From: Azorinus chamasolen
Lineage: Eukaryota; Mollusca; Bivalvia; Cardiida; Solecurtidae
DNA: 64,000 nt
NCBI GenBank assembly: GCA_963576725.1
Contig: OY755247.1
Location: 17,300,526 to 17,364,525 of the forward strand
Direction of reading: 5' to 3'
The notes beneath the pieces are model-generated. The model worked only from the letters and a program-made list of their open reading frames with translations, was not told the DNA's origin and made no database searches. Every line of letters starts with the position of its first letter. Position 1 is the stretch's first letter. A program made the position numbers and the translations under genes. Shown here in pieces: positions 21,517 through 33,277 of this stretch.

Positions 21517-21899
21517 CATGCATACTGATGTACTTCGTAAATGTTAGGTAAATGTCTTGTTAAAGTTTATTCAAAATTATGTTAAAAATAGGTTAGAAAT
21601 TACAATATAAATGTGTGTAGTTTCTCTTTGCTGTCAATACATGTCACAGACACCTTGAAACTACCAAAGGATTGAATAAGAACGGAAAAGATGCATACAA
21701 GAACAATATTTATTTTCTTCCAAAATTGTTCCCATGAAAATGAATTATGTACACATACAGAATGCTTAAAATGACAACACAATGCTTAGTTCTCAGACAT
21801 TACAGAAACGGTGGACTATTTCAGAATGTTCCCTTAAATCCATACCAGGTGTGCTGTACAAAGTACAAAATACTGCATACAATATTTCATCCCATGGCC

Positions 21900-22144
21900 T
21901 TAACCCTTACAATGCTAAACATTTGTGTACAACTCCCAATTTGAATACTAATTGTCTGAATTATTACTTTTCACAAATGGAAAATGTAAGATGTTTTCCT
22001 TAAATTCCTTTTTAATAAGAAAGAAATTGTAACAAAAATGATTTAAGAGGCAAGCAGTGCAGACCCTAATCAAAGGGCTCAATTAGGAGTCCTCTGACCT
22101 GGGCCTACATGGTTTGCAAAAAAGTATATCACTGTAAGGGTTAA
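21900..22144. mobile_element. TTAA-D element
   Basis: TTAACCCTTACAATGCTAAA to TATCACTGTAAGGGTTAA. The core CAGTGCAGACCCTAATC / GACCTGGGCCTACATGG is a weak palindrome. Confidence 0.65.
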
Positions 22145-23405
22145 GATGACAGTCAACCCTCCAGATTGAATGTTTGGTGTTTCTACAAACATTTTGCAGA
22201 AAACCCATCCAGTATTCAAGAAAAAAATCAGCGATTAATTGAAATACTGGGACGTATGACAGTCTATAGGAGCCTCATAATAGGCATACTCCGTATAATC
22301 AGCGGTGATCTGGAATTCTGCAGAATGATAAAACATGTCAACTGACAGCAGCTCCTATTGCAAATGAGTGTAGAAAATGAAATAATGAAATGGTAGCCAA
22401 TTTGGGCTTATAATACACTTTGTTTCAATATACACTCAACTAATCCTGCCTTTGTAGTAAGTACTACTTTTCAACCAGCACATCTTGGTAAAATAACACT
22501 GTCACTTCTAATGCTTAACTCTCCAATTAATGTAGTACCCGATACTAAGTTGACTGTAGATTGTTCTTAAAAGTGCAATGAATCATCCAAAAGAAACGGA
22601 TATTCAATAATATGCAGTTCCAAAAAATGTAGACCTAGGTGAGGCAGTTTCAACAAGAGATGCCTCATCTGGGTTTAAATTTTTGATAAATGAAAGCTGT
22701 TTCACCTACAAGGGTTATTATGAAACAATATCAATTTGCAAATATCAATACAAGTTTTTGTAAGTACAAATTAACATTATTGTTGCAAAAATATTTAAGC
22801 TGCTAAATGTTTGCACGATTATTCCACCATGTACAAATCAACAAGTATATTTCTGGCTGGTTTGTTCCAACAAAATATACAAATATATAAAACTGTTTTG
22901 TCAGTACACAGAGACATAATGTATGATAGTAACAGGCTTCTCTACTAAGAACCATACTATAAGTCTTGGATAACCATTCATAGTTTTGTTACATAAACAG
23001 TTCTTTTGATTTAACAATATTCATAGTTGTAGGACGAGAAATACAAGAAAATGGAGATTAATTGCATATGACAATCAGATAGATGTAACAAGAGACCTAT
23101 CACTCAACGTGATTTATACTTCCACCAAGAGCTTGTCAGAAGATTTGTAGAGTTGAATATGGGGCAATAACTTCATATTTTGTGGACTGTCACATATCAA
23201 AATTATGTCACGCACAAATACATTTCATTACCAATGAGAAGCGAAATATTCACAAACATGCAGTCAAAGATTATTACCAGATACTGAGCAGAAATAAAAT
23301 TTCAATAAAAGATGTGAATAATTCATTCAATGATCTAGTGATGAAAGCGTTGGAGTTGCTACTGTGCTTTTCGGATGGGGGTCAACTTGGCCCATTTCCA
23401 ACTCG
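22145..23405. other. Intronic sequence, mostly unique
   Basis: Contains a very diverged TTAA-D-like stretch near 22570-22712 (GAGGCAGTTTC / GATGCCTCATCTGGG) and a short ACAAGAGACC start at 23087. No exon found. Confidence 0.4.
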
Positions 23406-23953
23406 GACCGCATGTCTATGATTGCCAATTCTCTTCATTGCAAATCCAAACTAGCTCATTTAGATATTTAGCTGTATAAACAGCAAGCTTGCTACTTATA
23501 TAGTTAAATACCTAAATGAGCTAATTTTATGGACTAATGGTGAGGGTTGTGTTGAAAACAAATTAATATTTCTAATTTTCATTTGATAACATTGAAAATA
23601 TCCATATTGTGCAGAGAGTTATGCAATCTGAAAGGCTTATGCAGACAAGGTACACATTACTATTGTAGCTTGAAAAGTTGACCGCATGTCTATGATTGCC
23701 AATTCTCTTCATTGCAAATCCAAACTAGCTCATTTAGATATTTAGCTGTATAAACAGCAAGCTTGCTACTTATATAGTTAAATACCTAAATGAGCTAATT
23801 TTATGGACTATCGGTGAGGCTTGTGTTGAAAACAAATTAATATTTCTAATTTTCATTTGATAACATTGCAAATATCCATATTGTGCAGAGAGTTATTCAA
23901 TCTGAAAGGCTTATGCAGACAAGGTACACATTACTATTGTAGCTTGAAAAGTT
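23406..23953. repeat. Tandem duplication, 274-bp unit, two copies
   Basis: GACCGCATGTCTATGATTGC starts both units (23406 and 23680), which differ at only a few positions. Each unit holds a foldback: TAGCTCATTTAGATATTTAG against CTAAATACCTAAATGAGCTA-type sequence around AGCAAGCTTGCT. Confidence 0.9.
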
Positions 23954-23989
23954 TATTCGAATACAGCCCCTCCAATAGGCTAAAGAATC

Positions 23990-25073
23990 ACACGGCATAA
24001 GGTTATCATTCTGAGCAAGAATCACACGGCATAAGATTATCATTCTGAGCAAGCGTGATCAAGATTAGGCAGAAAATGTGGCTTCTAGAGTGTAGGCAAG
24101 ATTTTTCTAAGATTTGACCTAGTGACCTACTTTTTCACCCCACACCACCCACAACCGAACTCAAATGAGAGATCATCAAGGTTATCATTCTGAGCAAGTT
24201 TGATCAAGATTGGGCTGAAAATGTGGCCTCTAGGGTGTAAACAAGATTTTTCTAAGATTTGACCTAGTGACCTACATTTTGACCCCAGCCCACCCATGAT
24301 GGATCTCAATTGAGATATCATCAAGGTCATCATTCTGAGCAAGTTTGATGAAGAATAGGCAGAAAATGTGGCTTCTAGAGTGTAAACAAGACTTTTCTAA
24401 GATTTGACCTAGTGACCTACTTTTTGACCCAAGCCCACATATGATCAAACTCGATCAAGATATCATCAAGGTTATCATTCTGAGCAAGTTTGATGAAGAT
24501 TAGGCAGAAATTGTGGCTTCTACAGTGTAAACAAGATTTTTTTAAGATTTGACCTAATGACCTACTTTTTAATCCTGCCCCACCCATGATCGAACTTGAT
24601 CGAGATATCATCAAGAATATCATCCTGAGCAAGTCTGATCAAGATTGGACTAAAAATGTGACCTCTAGATTGTTCACAAGGTTTTTCAATAATTTGACCC
24701 AGTGACCTAGTTTTTAACCGTATGTGACCCACTTTCAAACTCATCCAAGTTTCTATCAAGACAATCATTCTGACTAAGTTTCATGAAGATTGGACTAAAA
24801 ATGTGACCTCTAGAGTGTTCACAAAGATTTTGAATAATTTGACCTAGTGACCTAGTTTTTGACCCCACATGACCCACTTTCGAACTCATCCGAGATTTTT
24901 TCAAGACAATCATTCTGACCAAGTTTCATGAAGATTTGGCTACAAATGTGACCTCTAGAGTGTTCACAAGCCAAATGTTGACGACGCACGACGCACAACG
25001 CACGACGCACGACGACGGACGCCGGACGGAGCACCATGACAATAGCTCACTTGAGCAAGCTCAGGTGAGCTAA
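23990..25073. mobile_element. RC-2 element, 5'-truncated
   Basis: Opens with two 33-bp repeats (ACACGGCATAAGGTTATC / ACACGGCATAAGATTATC). About seven 145-bp cores carry TGACCTAGTGACCT, then the GACGACGCACGACG module and AAGCTCAGGTGAGCTAA. The ACAAGAGGGCC start is missing. Confidence 0.65.
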
Positions 25074-25466
25074 AAACGTAATTTGAAAACATTTTTTTCA
25101 AATTGCATTGAGAATCGGGACACGTCAACACAAAATGAATTTTTTTCAAATACTGTCAAAAATTCAGTAATTTGATTTCTTTTTTCAAATTGTATAGACG
25201 TTGTGCTTATGTTGTACACAAATTAGAAGAAAAAAACCCCAGTAAGGCGGTCCATTTGTCTGTCGAGTTGTCACAAGCCATAGGGACAGAGCTTTCCGTT
25301 AAAACTATTAAACCAGCAGCACTAACCAGAGTATGAATAAATTGTCCATGGATTTTATGAAATTATTTTGAAAATCAGATCAAACACTATTGCAACATAA
25401 TTGTACTAAATTTGGTATTCACCGCTATTGTGACCTTGACTTTGAAGACATCAACCTCAGTAAATT

Positions 25467-25905
25467 AAGAAATAATGACATCATGGATATTAATTGGATT
25501 AACCCTTTACTCCACGAATATTTATCTAAAACTTAATGTCATGAATATCAATTAAGACTATTTTCTATAATAGCATATGAACACATGAATAGTTCGCCAT
25601 GGCAATATTTGCTAATTCTTGGGCCATAACTCTAAAGCGGCTGAGGTTATTTAGCTGGTTACCAAACTTGGCCCAGATATTATTACTACAAACATTTTCA
25701 CCATGTTTGGTGATATCGAATAGAAACTGCTCAACATGGAAAGCGATCAAGGCTAAAATAGGCAATTTTTTTGTTAATTCAAGGGTCATAACTCTGAAAA
25801 GCCTGGGGCCATTCAGCTGATTGTCAAGCTTGGCTGAGATATTAATACAAACATTTTCACTCAGTTTGGTGAAATCATAAAAACTTCTCATTGCGGGGTT
25901 TCACA
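25467..25905. repeat. TTAA-A2 fragments followed by tandem cores
   Basis: An A2 left flank restarts at the TTAA at 25499 within another A2 fragment. From about 25597 there are two units with GGGCCATAACTCTAAAGC and TCAAGGGTCATAACTCTG, of the type seen at 705-1462. Confidence 0.5.
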
Positions 25906-26276
25906 CAATATGACCCAACTTTGGAGGGGCGTATAAAAAGGCATCTCTATCAGGTAAAGGTAATGGCCCATGCCATATGTGTGATATTCCTTCAGGTTAT
26001 CATCATATGGTTAACATTTGTGTGAAACTAATTGAAAATTGGACAAAGCATGGTAGTTTTATGGGGCAGTAATGCAATAACTAACAAATGGACAGACCAC
26101 ATGCGATAACATACGTCCCTTCGGGAATAAATGACAAACTGCAAAATATTCTTGCATGAAAATTAAATCATAAGGCCAAAATCTTTTGAATATCGATACA
26201 ATCATCTGGCCGTTGGCACTGTAGCTTCTACACATGAATACATGAAAGCTGCACCGTAACCATTTGAACACTAATT

Positions 26277-27204
26277 TTAACCCTTCCCTTCAAGAATATT
26301 CAGGAAAACAAGATATGTTTGTAAAACATGTATACCCCACAGACCCCCTGACCTTTGACTTAGTGACCTCAAAAACTATAGGGGTCATCTAGTGGTCATG
26401 ACTAATCACCACAGCAAGTTTGAAGATCCTAAGCCAAACCAATGAGCAGTTATTGATTGGAAAACATTTCACCACTTAAGGTCATGGTGTCCTTGACCTT
26501 TGACCTAGTGACCTAAAAAACTATAGGGGTCATGTAATGGTCATAACCAACTACCACAGCAAGTTTGAAGATCCTAAGCCAAACCATTGAGTAGTTATTG
26601 ATCTGAAACCATTTCATCTGTTAAGGTCATGGTGATCCTGACCTTTGACCATGTGACCTCAAAAACTACAGGGGTCATCTAGGTCATGACAAACCACCAC
26701 AGTAAGTTTGAAGATCCTAAGTCAAACCTTTGAGCAGTTATTGATTGGAAACCATCTAACCAGTTAAGGTTAGGATGACCTTGACCTTTGACCTTGTGAC
26801 CTGAAAAACAATAGGGGTCATCTAGTGGTCATGACCAACCACTGCAGCAATTTTGAAGATTCTACGACAAGCCGTTTATTAGTTATTGATCAGAAACCAC
26901 TTGATCTACCGACAGACCGACTGACATGTGCAAAGCAATATACCCCCATTTTTTTTTCAAAAGGGGGAGGGGGGGGGGGGGTTTATAAAATTTAAATGAC
27001 TTCATGAATATTAATTAGATTAATTTGTTATAAAAGCACACTGACACAGGAATATTTGGCCATGGCAGAAACAGTAGAATCATATCTGTTATATCAGAAA
27101 CAAACAGAGCAGACCCTGATCAGATGGCTCCTATAGGAGCTGTCTGATCTGGGTCTACTCTGCAAATGCATGAAAACATGTTTTTATATGAATGAAAGGG
27201 ATAA
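26277..27204. mobile_element. TTAA-A2 element hosting a GT tandem-core element
   Basis: The left stub TTAACCCTTCCCTTCAAG is resumed at about 26985 by AATGACTTCATGAATATT. The hairpin centre is GGCTCCTATAGGAGCT and the end is GAAAGGGATAA. Confidence 0.65.
26308..26984. mobile_element. GT tandem-core element with TGACCT clusters
   Basis: Starts ACAAGATATG...TGTATACCCCACAG. Four units of about 145 bp follow, each with TTGACCTTTGACC, AGGGGTCAT, GTGGTCATGAC and AGCAGTTATTGAT. Then CGACAGACCGACTGAC, AATATACCCCC and a T run followed by a G run. Likely a relative of 28899-33027. Confidence 0.6.
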
Positions 27205-27228
27205 AGTCATGACCTATCAATGTGTTTT

Positions 27229-27354
27229 ATAGTAAATTAACTAATTAATTACAGAGTAGCTCCAGATCAGATGTCTCCTATAGGAACCCTCTGGTAAGGG
27301 TCTCCACTGTTTGCAAAGGCCAGATAACTTGTTTCCCCACATTCAAAAGTCTAA
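27229..27354. mobile_element. TTAA-D element
   Basis: TTAACTAATTAATTACAG, CAGATGTCTCCTATAGGAACC core, CACATTCAAAAGTCTAA end. Confidence 0.45.
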
Positions 27355-27588
27355 CCTTTTTATTTCAAATTTCATTACCTACTGAATATTAAGGGACAAA
27401 ATATTTATAAAGAAATGTGGAAGGTGGAACACTGTGGCCATTTTAGAAATTAAAGAAGCAGATCCATCAAATTCAATTAGCAAACAGAGCAGACCCTGAT
27501 CAGACAGCTCCTACAGGAGCTCTCTGATCTGGGTCTACGCTGTTTGCAAATGTGTGTAAAAAGGCATTTATATGAAGGAAAGGGTTAA
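27351..27588. mobile_element. TTAA-A1 MITE
   Basis: Left end CTAACCTTTTTATTTC, A1 flank with GAAGGTGGAACACTGTGG, centre AGCTCCTACAGGAGCT, end AAGGAAAGGGTTAA. Confidence 0.7.
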
Positions 27589-27880
27589 ATAAGTTATATC
27601 CAATCTAGGAGAAAGCCATATTACCCATGGCCCTATACCAAGTAGTTTCCTAATGAGGAAAAAATTAAGTAATAACAATCCTTTATTGTTATAGCTCAAA
27701 AACCCAAAATTCTTGTAACTTCTGACACTGGTCAATGACTGGTCAAGTTCTTTTTCATGGTACAAGTTGAATGTCACTAAACAATAATTCCAATCAAAAA
27801 TTATACTAAATTTGATATTGTGGAATTTGTATTCGTATTATTCTATACAATTTAACCAGCATATTAAGGGTTATATAAAT
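27547..27880. repeat. Duplicated segment, copy 2 with empty RC site
   Basis: Matches 14540-14782 and then continues directly into TTTGATATTGTGGAATTTG, the sequence found after the RC element at 17552. It therefore shows the locus without the insertion. Confidence 0.75.
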
Positions 27881-28506
27881 GAGATTTTGCCTACAGCTAA
27901 CTTAACTATTCCAAGTAATGGACCTTGCATGATGAGGTTTGCTTAAGCCTGATTATCCACTACTCTAGTTTCCTTTGGCCGGGTCTCTATCCCCCCAGAA
28001 ATGGCAAAACTAGATCCTGTGCAAATTAGCATGAAAACCAGACAAATCATGCAACCCTAATCAAATCACGGCCAGCTGAAAATCTCTTCAATCAACCTGC
28101 AATTAATGGCTAGATCAATACATATAGGGCTGTCGCTTGGCACGGTTAATTTGTCACTGAAAGACTTGTTACACTGATATGTACCACACTTTTTTCTGTT
28201 GTTTATAGAATGGCACAAAGACGATTTGTTGAAAGGTCAATGTATAGTTTCCCTGTCTCCACAGTTGTCTGATCAACTGGGAACCAGGGCAAAGGGAAAA
28301 GCAACCATGGCAAGTGAATGTATAATTAAATTTTGATTGTAAATATACAATAACGCACCTTAATGATATTGAAACATTGAATCAGTATTGCTGAGATATT
28401 TTTCCTAATGACCCAAATGAGCAATCTGTTATGCATCGACTTGATAGACCAATATTATACCTCATTTACACATCTTTCAACCCAATACTCCATAAAAAAA
28501 TACCTT
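27881..28506. other. Intronic sequence, nothing recognised
   Basis: No exon, no repeat family identified. Confidence 0.4.
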
Positions 28507-28728
28507 TTAACCCATTCCCTCATAAGCTATTTTTAGATCCAACCTCTTCGAATAAATCTACCAAAACAAGAGAAAGGGAAAGTTTTAGAATTTTGTAATT
28601 TGAAACCATTGAGATAAATAGAGCATTTGCTCCTAGAGGAGCAAAATTATGCTCTATTCATCACAATGGTTTCAACAGGTGACTTTTACAGAGGCTCAGA
28701 AAGGCGTCTTTATGGAGGAAAGGGTTAA
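28507..28728. mobile_element. TTAA-B MITE
   Basis: TTAACCCATTCCCTCATAAG to AGGAAAGGGTTAA. The centre TGCTCCTAGAGGAGCA is followed by an extra AAATTA in the right arm. Confidence 0.75.
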
Positions 28729-28898
28729 TGACTTGCGAATGGAGTAAACCCAGATAAGACAGCTTCTGTAGGAGCTGTTTGATCATGGTCTGATCTGTTT
28801 GCTTATGAAGTAATGTATATATTATGAAGTATAATATATTATGAAGTAATATATTCTGCCTTGGCCAACAATTCCTGTGCTCATTATGTCATAGTAAA
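28729..28898. repeat. TTAA-A2 fragment
   Basis: Core GCTTCTGTAGGAGCT, then a tandem ATATTATGAAGTA stretch and TTGGCCAACAATTCCTGTGC. It is cut by the next element. Confidence 0.5.
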
Positions 28899-30125
28899 AC
28901 TAGAACTATCACTGAAGGTCATTAATACCCCCCCCCACAAACGTGACTGTCACATGAAAACGCTTTGTACAATTCGAAGGGACATAAATCAGTAAGGAAA
29001 CAGATAAACTGGAAAACTATAATTGGATGTGCATGTCCTCTTTATGATAAAGCATCATGTCAAGTTTCATGGGATTCCAGTCAGCAGTTACTTAAGAAAC
29101 ACGCGAAATAAAAGTCAACAGACAGACCAACACAAAACTTTTAAACAAAGGGGCATAACTTTGGAAAAATTCAATCAGCTGGAAAACTATTAATGGATGC
29201 ACAAATGTCATGTCCTCTTTATGACAAAGCATCATGTCAAGATTCATTGGATTCTAGTGAACAGTTGTGGAGAAACCGTGCGGAAAAAAGTCAACAGACT
29301 GACCGACAGACCAAATTCAAAGGGGAATAACTCTGTAAGGAAATAGATAACTGTAAAACTATTACTGGATGCGCATCTCCTCTTCATGATAAACTATCAT
29401 GTGAAGTATCCTACAATGCCAGTCAGCAGCCGCTGAGAAACCGTACGGAATAAAAGTCCAACACACAAATTTTAAACAAAGGGGCATAACTCTGTAAGAA
29501 TATCAATCAGCTGGAAAATTATAATTGGATGCACATTTCCTCTTTATGATAAAGCATCAGGTCATGTTTCATTGAATTCAAGTCAGCGGTTACTGAGAAA
29601 TCGTGTGGAAACAAAAGTCAGCAGACGGACCGACCCAACAAATGACCCTATATACCCCAGGGCTCTAGAAATTTTCAAATCCCAACCGGTCCAGCCGAGA
29701 AACGGACATTAGCCACCCGGACATTTGCCCCACCAATTTTCGATGAGCGGACATTAGCCCCTCATTATATGTCCACTCATAGTATGTTTTAATATGTGCC
29801 ATTTGTCCCCTTATAGTTTGTTTGTAATAATATGACAGCATCAAATATCGAAATTTGTGAAAACTAATGACAGTTGACATTCGCGAAAACTAATGACATT
29901 TCAAGTCGGCATGCGTGGCAGTTTTGAAGGCTTTGAAAGCGAAGCAAGGAAACTAGCTTACATGATTGGTAATTATCATTTAGCTTATGATGCATACATA
30001 TTTCTCATCAGATAAGCGAAAGCCACTACTCAGAATTGTTTTTCTCTTCACTGACTTCAGAACAATAAATGGAGCTCTTTAAATGTGGAGTCTCGAAAAT
30101 AGGTCAACCTTTAACTTGAATCAAG

Positions 30126-30324
30126 CACAGGGGACCGTCCCAATGAAGTATGAACCTGGACAGAAAAAAATGTATGAACACTAGATATATAGGGACCGTC
30201 ACAATGAAGTATGAACCTGGACAGAAAAAAATGTATGAACACTAGATATAATTATAGTCTATATATCTCGTGATCATACATTTTTTTCTGCCCAGGTTCA
30301 TCTTCATTGTGGCGGTCCCCTGTG
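30126..30324. repeat. Foldback with duplicated left arm inside the hAT-like element
   Basis: ACAGGGGACCGTCCCAATG, a unit of about 60 bp repeated once (30131 and 30191; TGAACCTGGACAGAAAAAAA), then the complementary arm CTGCCCAGGTTCATCTTC and GGCGGTCCCCTGT. Confidence 0.8.
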
Positions 30325-30922
30325 GAATCATCCGGACATTTTGTTGACTTTTTGTTATGATTCTTCAAAGTAAATTGTGTTGCTGATGGATATCAAGAAA
30401 AAACCTGATACAAAAATGTTAATGTGTCAGTGACATTTCAGCCTTGATTACAGATCTATTTCTTTAGATAAACATATCCTTCTTTTTAAATACAAAAAAA
30501 ATAGAGTAGCCTAAATATACGGACTGTTACAGTAATTAAATAAACAAACATAATTAGGCGACATTTCATTAATTTACTACGGACCGTTTGTTACCAGGCA
30601 AAAGGTAGGTAATTACGACATCAACGCCAATTACTGCATAAACAATTAGAACAGTTTGCGGCATAAGAAATAGATGAAGTGCACAATGCCTAGCACGTCA
30701 CGGTCTTATCAATATTACATGGCTCAGTGGCTAGCTGCAAGAGGTAAGTATGTCAAGACCGACTGTCCCATAATCCTGACCCCAGGCATTTAAACCCTTG
30801 ACACGTTAATTGCAACATTTAGCTAATAGACCGATGATTCTAATTAGATACGTGTAGTCTGCTTGAAATTTTGGGACCGATTTTTTTTCAAATTCTGTCG
30901 TACAAACCGGTCTGAGAAGTCA

Positions 30923-32952
30923 ACAAGAGGGCCAAGATGGCCCTTAATCGCTCACCTGATTACCATAGATTTTTGCAGGGTAGCCCATGGGAAGGGTCAA
31001 TATTGACCTTAGGGACAATATATGAACAATGTTGATAGTGGATCATGAGCAATGGATCATGAGCAGTGGTTCTGCAGAACAAGATTTTCAAAGATTTAGT
31101 ATATTGATTTTATCAAGACAATGATTCTGACCAATGGAGATTGGGCTAAAAATGTGCTCTCTAAAGTAATTTTTCTAAGATTTAACCTAGTGACTTACTT
31201 TTTATTCCCACCCAACCCATGATCACACTCAACCTTGATAAAAATGTGGCCACTGGAGTGTAAACTAGATTTCTCTAAGATATGACCCAGTGACCTACTT
31301 TTTGACCTCAGATAACCCATTTTCAAATGTGTCCAAGGTTTTATTAGGACAATCATTCTGACCAACTTTCATAAAGATTTGGCTATAAATGTGACCTCTC
31401 GAGTGTTCATAAGGTTTTCGTACTATTTGACCAAGTGACCTAGTTTTTAACCCGACATATCTCACTTTCAAATTCGTTTGAGATTTTATCAAGACAATCA
31501 TTATGACTAAGTTTCATGAAGATTGGACTAAAATTGCGACCACTAGAGTGTTCACAAGGTTTTTCTACTGTTTGACCTATTGACCTAGTTTTTAACTCCA
31601 CTTGACCCACTTTCGAATTCATCCGAGATTTTATCAAGACATTTATTCTGACTAAGTTTCATGAAGATTGGACTAAAATTGTGACCACTAGAGTGTTCAC
31701 AAGGTTTTTCTACTGTTTGACCAAGTGACCTAGTTTTTAACTCCACTTGACCCACTTTCGAATTCATCCGAGATTTTATCAAGACATTTATTCTGACTAA
31801 GTTTCATGAAGATTGGACTAAAATTGTGACCACTAGAGTGTTCACAAGGTTTTTCTACTGTTTGACCAAGTGACCTAGTTTTTAACTCCACTTGACTCAC
31901 TTTCGAATTCATCCGAGATTTTATCAAGACATTCGTTCTGACCAAGTTTCATGAAAATTGGACTAAAATTGTGACCACTAGAGTGTTCACAAGGTTTTTC
32001 TACTGTTTGACCTAGTGACCTAGTTTTCAACTCCACTTGACCCACTTTCAAACTCGTCCGAGATTTTATCAAGACATTTATTCTGACCAAGTTTCATGAA
32101 GATTGGACTAAAATTGTGACCACTAGAGTGTTCACAAGGTTTTTATACTGTTTGACCTAGTGACCTAGTTTTCAACTCCACTTGACCCACTTTCGAATTC
32201 ATCCGAGATTTTATCAAGACATTTATTCTGACTAAGTTTCATGAAGATTGGACTAAAATTGTGACCACTAGAGTGTTCACAAGGTTTTTCTACTGTTTGA
32301 CCAAGTGACCTAGTTTTTAACTCCACTTGACTCACTTTCGAATTCATCCGAGATTTTATCAAGACATTCGTTCTGACCAAGTTTCATGAAAATTGGACTA
32401 AAATTGTGACCACTAGAGTGTTCACAAGGTTTTTCTACTGTTTGACCTAGTGACCTAGTTTTCAACTCCACTTGACCCACTTTCGAACTCGTCCGAGATT
32501 TTATCAAGACATTTATTCTGACCAAGTTTCATGAAGATTGGACTAAAATTGTGACCACTAGAGTGTTCACAAGGTTTTTCTACTGCTTGACCTAGTGACC
32601 TAGTTTTTTACCTCACATTACCCATTTTTCAAACTTCTCCGAGATTTTATCAAGACAATCATTCTGACCAAGTTTCATGAAAATTGGGCTAAAAATGTGA
32701 CCTTTAGAGGGTTCACAAGGTTTTCCTACTATTTGACCTAGTGACCTAGTTTTTGACCCAACTTGACCCACTTTCGAACTCGTCCGAGATTTTATCAAGA
32801 CATTCATTCTGACCAAGTTTCATGAAGATTAGACTACAATTGTGACCACTAGAGTGTTCACAAGCAAATTGTTGACGACGCATGACGCACGACGCACGAC
32901 GGACATTCAAGTCTCCCAAAAGCTCACCCTGAGCTTTGCTCAGGTGAGCTAA
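30923..32952. mobile_element. RC-2 element with about 12 tandem 145-bp cores
   Basis: ACAAGAGGGCCAAGATGGCC, CGCTCACCTGATTACC, then highly similar cores (31300-32800) with GTGACCACTAGAGTGTTCAC, TTTATCAAGACATT and TGACCTAGTGACCT. GACGACGCATGACGCACG, the terminal hairpin and AGGTGAGCTAA close it. Minus-strand frames of 65-71 codons staggered by 145 bp are repeat artefacts. The near-identity of units shows recent expansion or homogenisation. Confidence 0.75.
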
Positions 32953-33026
32953 AAATCGGTCCAGACCGGCGATTTTCCGGATTTCTAGAGCCCTGATATA
33001 CCCCCCAAACTTTGTGGGGGTATAAA

Positions 33027-33277
33027 ATATTGCTCACCTACATTTATTCCAAATTTCAATACCTACTGAATATTCATGGACAAAATAGTTATAATGAAAT
33101 ATGAAATACGGAAGACGGAACATAGTGGCCATTTTAGAAAGTAAAGAGACAGATCTTTCAAATTCTATTAGCAAACGGAGCACACCCTGATCAGACAGCT
33201 TCTATATAGGAGACGTCTGATCTGGGTCTTCTGTTTGCAAATGCACGAAATGGTGTTTACATGAAGGAAAAGGTTAA
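33027..33277. mobile_element. TTAA-A1 MITE, left end replaced
   Basis: The A1 flank (TCCAAATTTCAATACCTACTG) begins right after the GT element. Centre AGCTTCTATATAGGAGACG, end GGAAAAGGTTAA. Confidence 0.65.

Larger units (their letters stand above)
29658..32995. mobile_element. hAT-like non-autonomous element with 8-bp target duplication
   Basis: Inverted ends CAGGGCTCTAGAAAT and ATTTCTAGAGCCCTG are flanked on both sides by ATATACCC (29650-29657, 32996-33003). The CAGGG terminus and 8-bp duplication fit hAT elements. No transposase frame is visible. The interior holds a foldback and an RC-2 element. Confidence 0.8.
28899..33027. mobile_element. GT tandem-core element hosting a hAT-like element
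   Basis: Starts AACTAGAACTATCACTG and TAATACCCCCCC. About four units of 160-170 bp (CAGCTGGAAAACTATTAATGG, GATAAAGCATCATGTC, GAGAAACCGT, AAAGTCAACAGAC) run to 29640. The terminal CAAACTTTGTGGGGGTATAA lies at 33006, beyond the hAT insertion. The same start is seen at 36034. Confidence 0.6.

Noticed and set aside
31295..32816. Series of minus-strand frames of 65-71 codons with nearly the same sequence
   Set aside because: They start exactly 145 bp apart, which is the tandem core length of the RC-2 element. 145 is not a multiple of three, so each unit yields the same short open frame by chance. The same explains 24127-25037.
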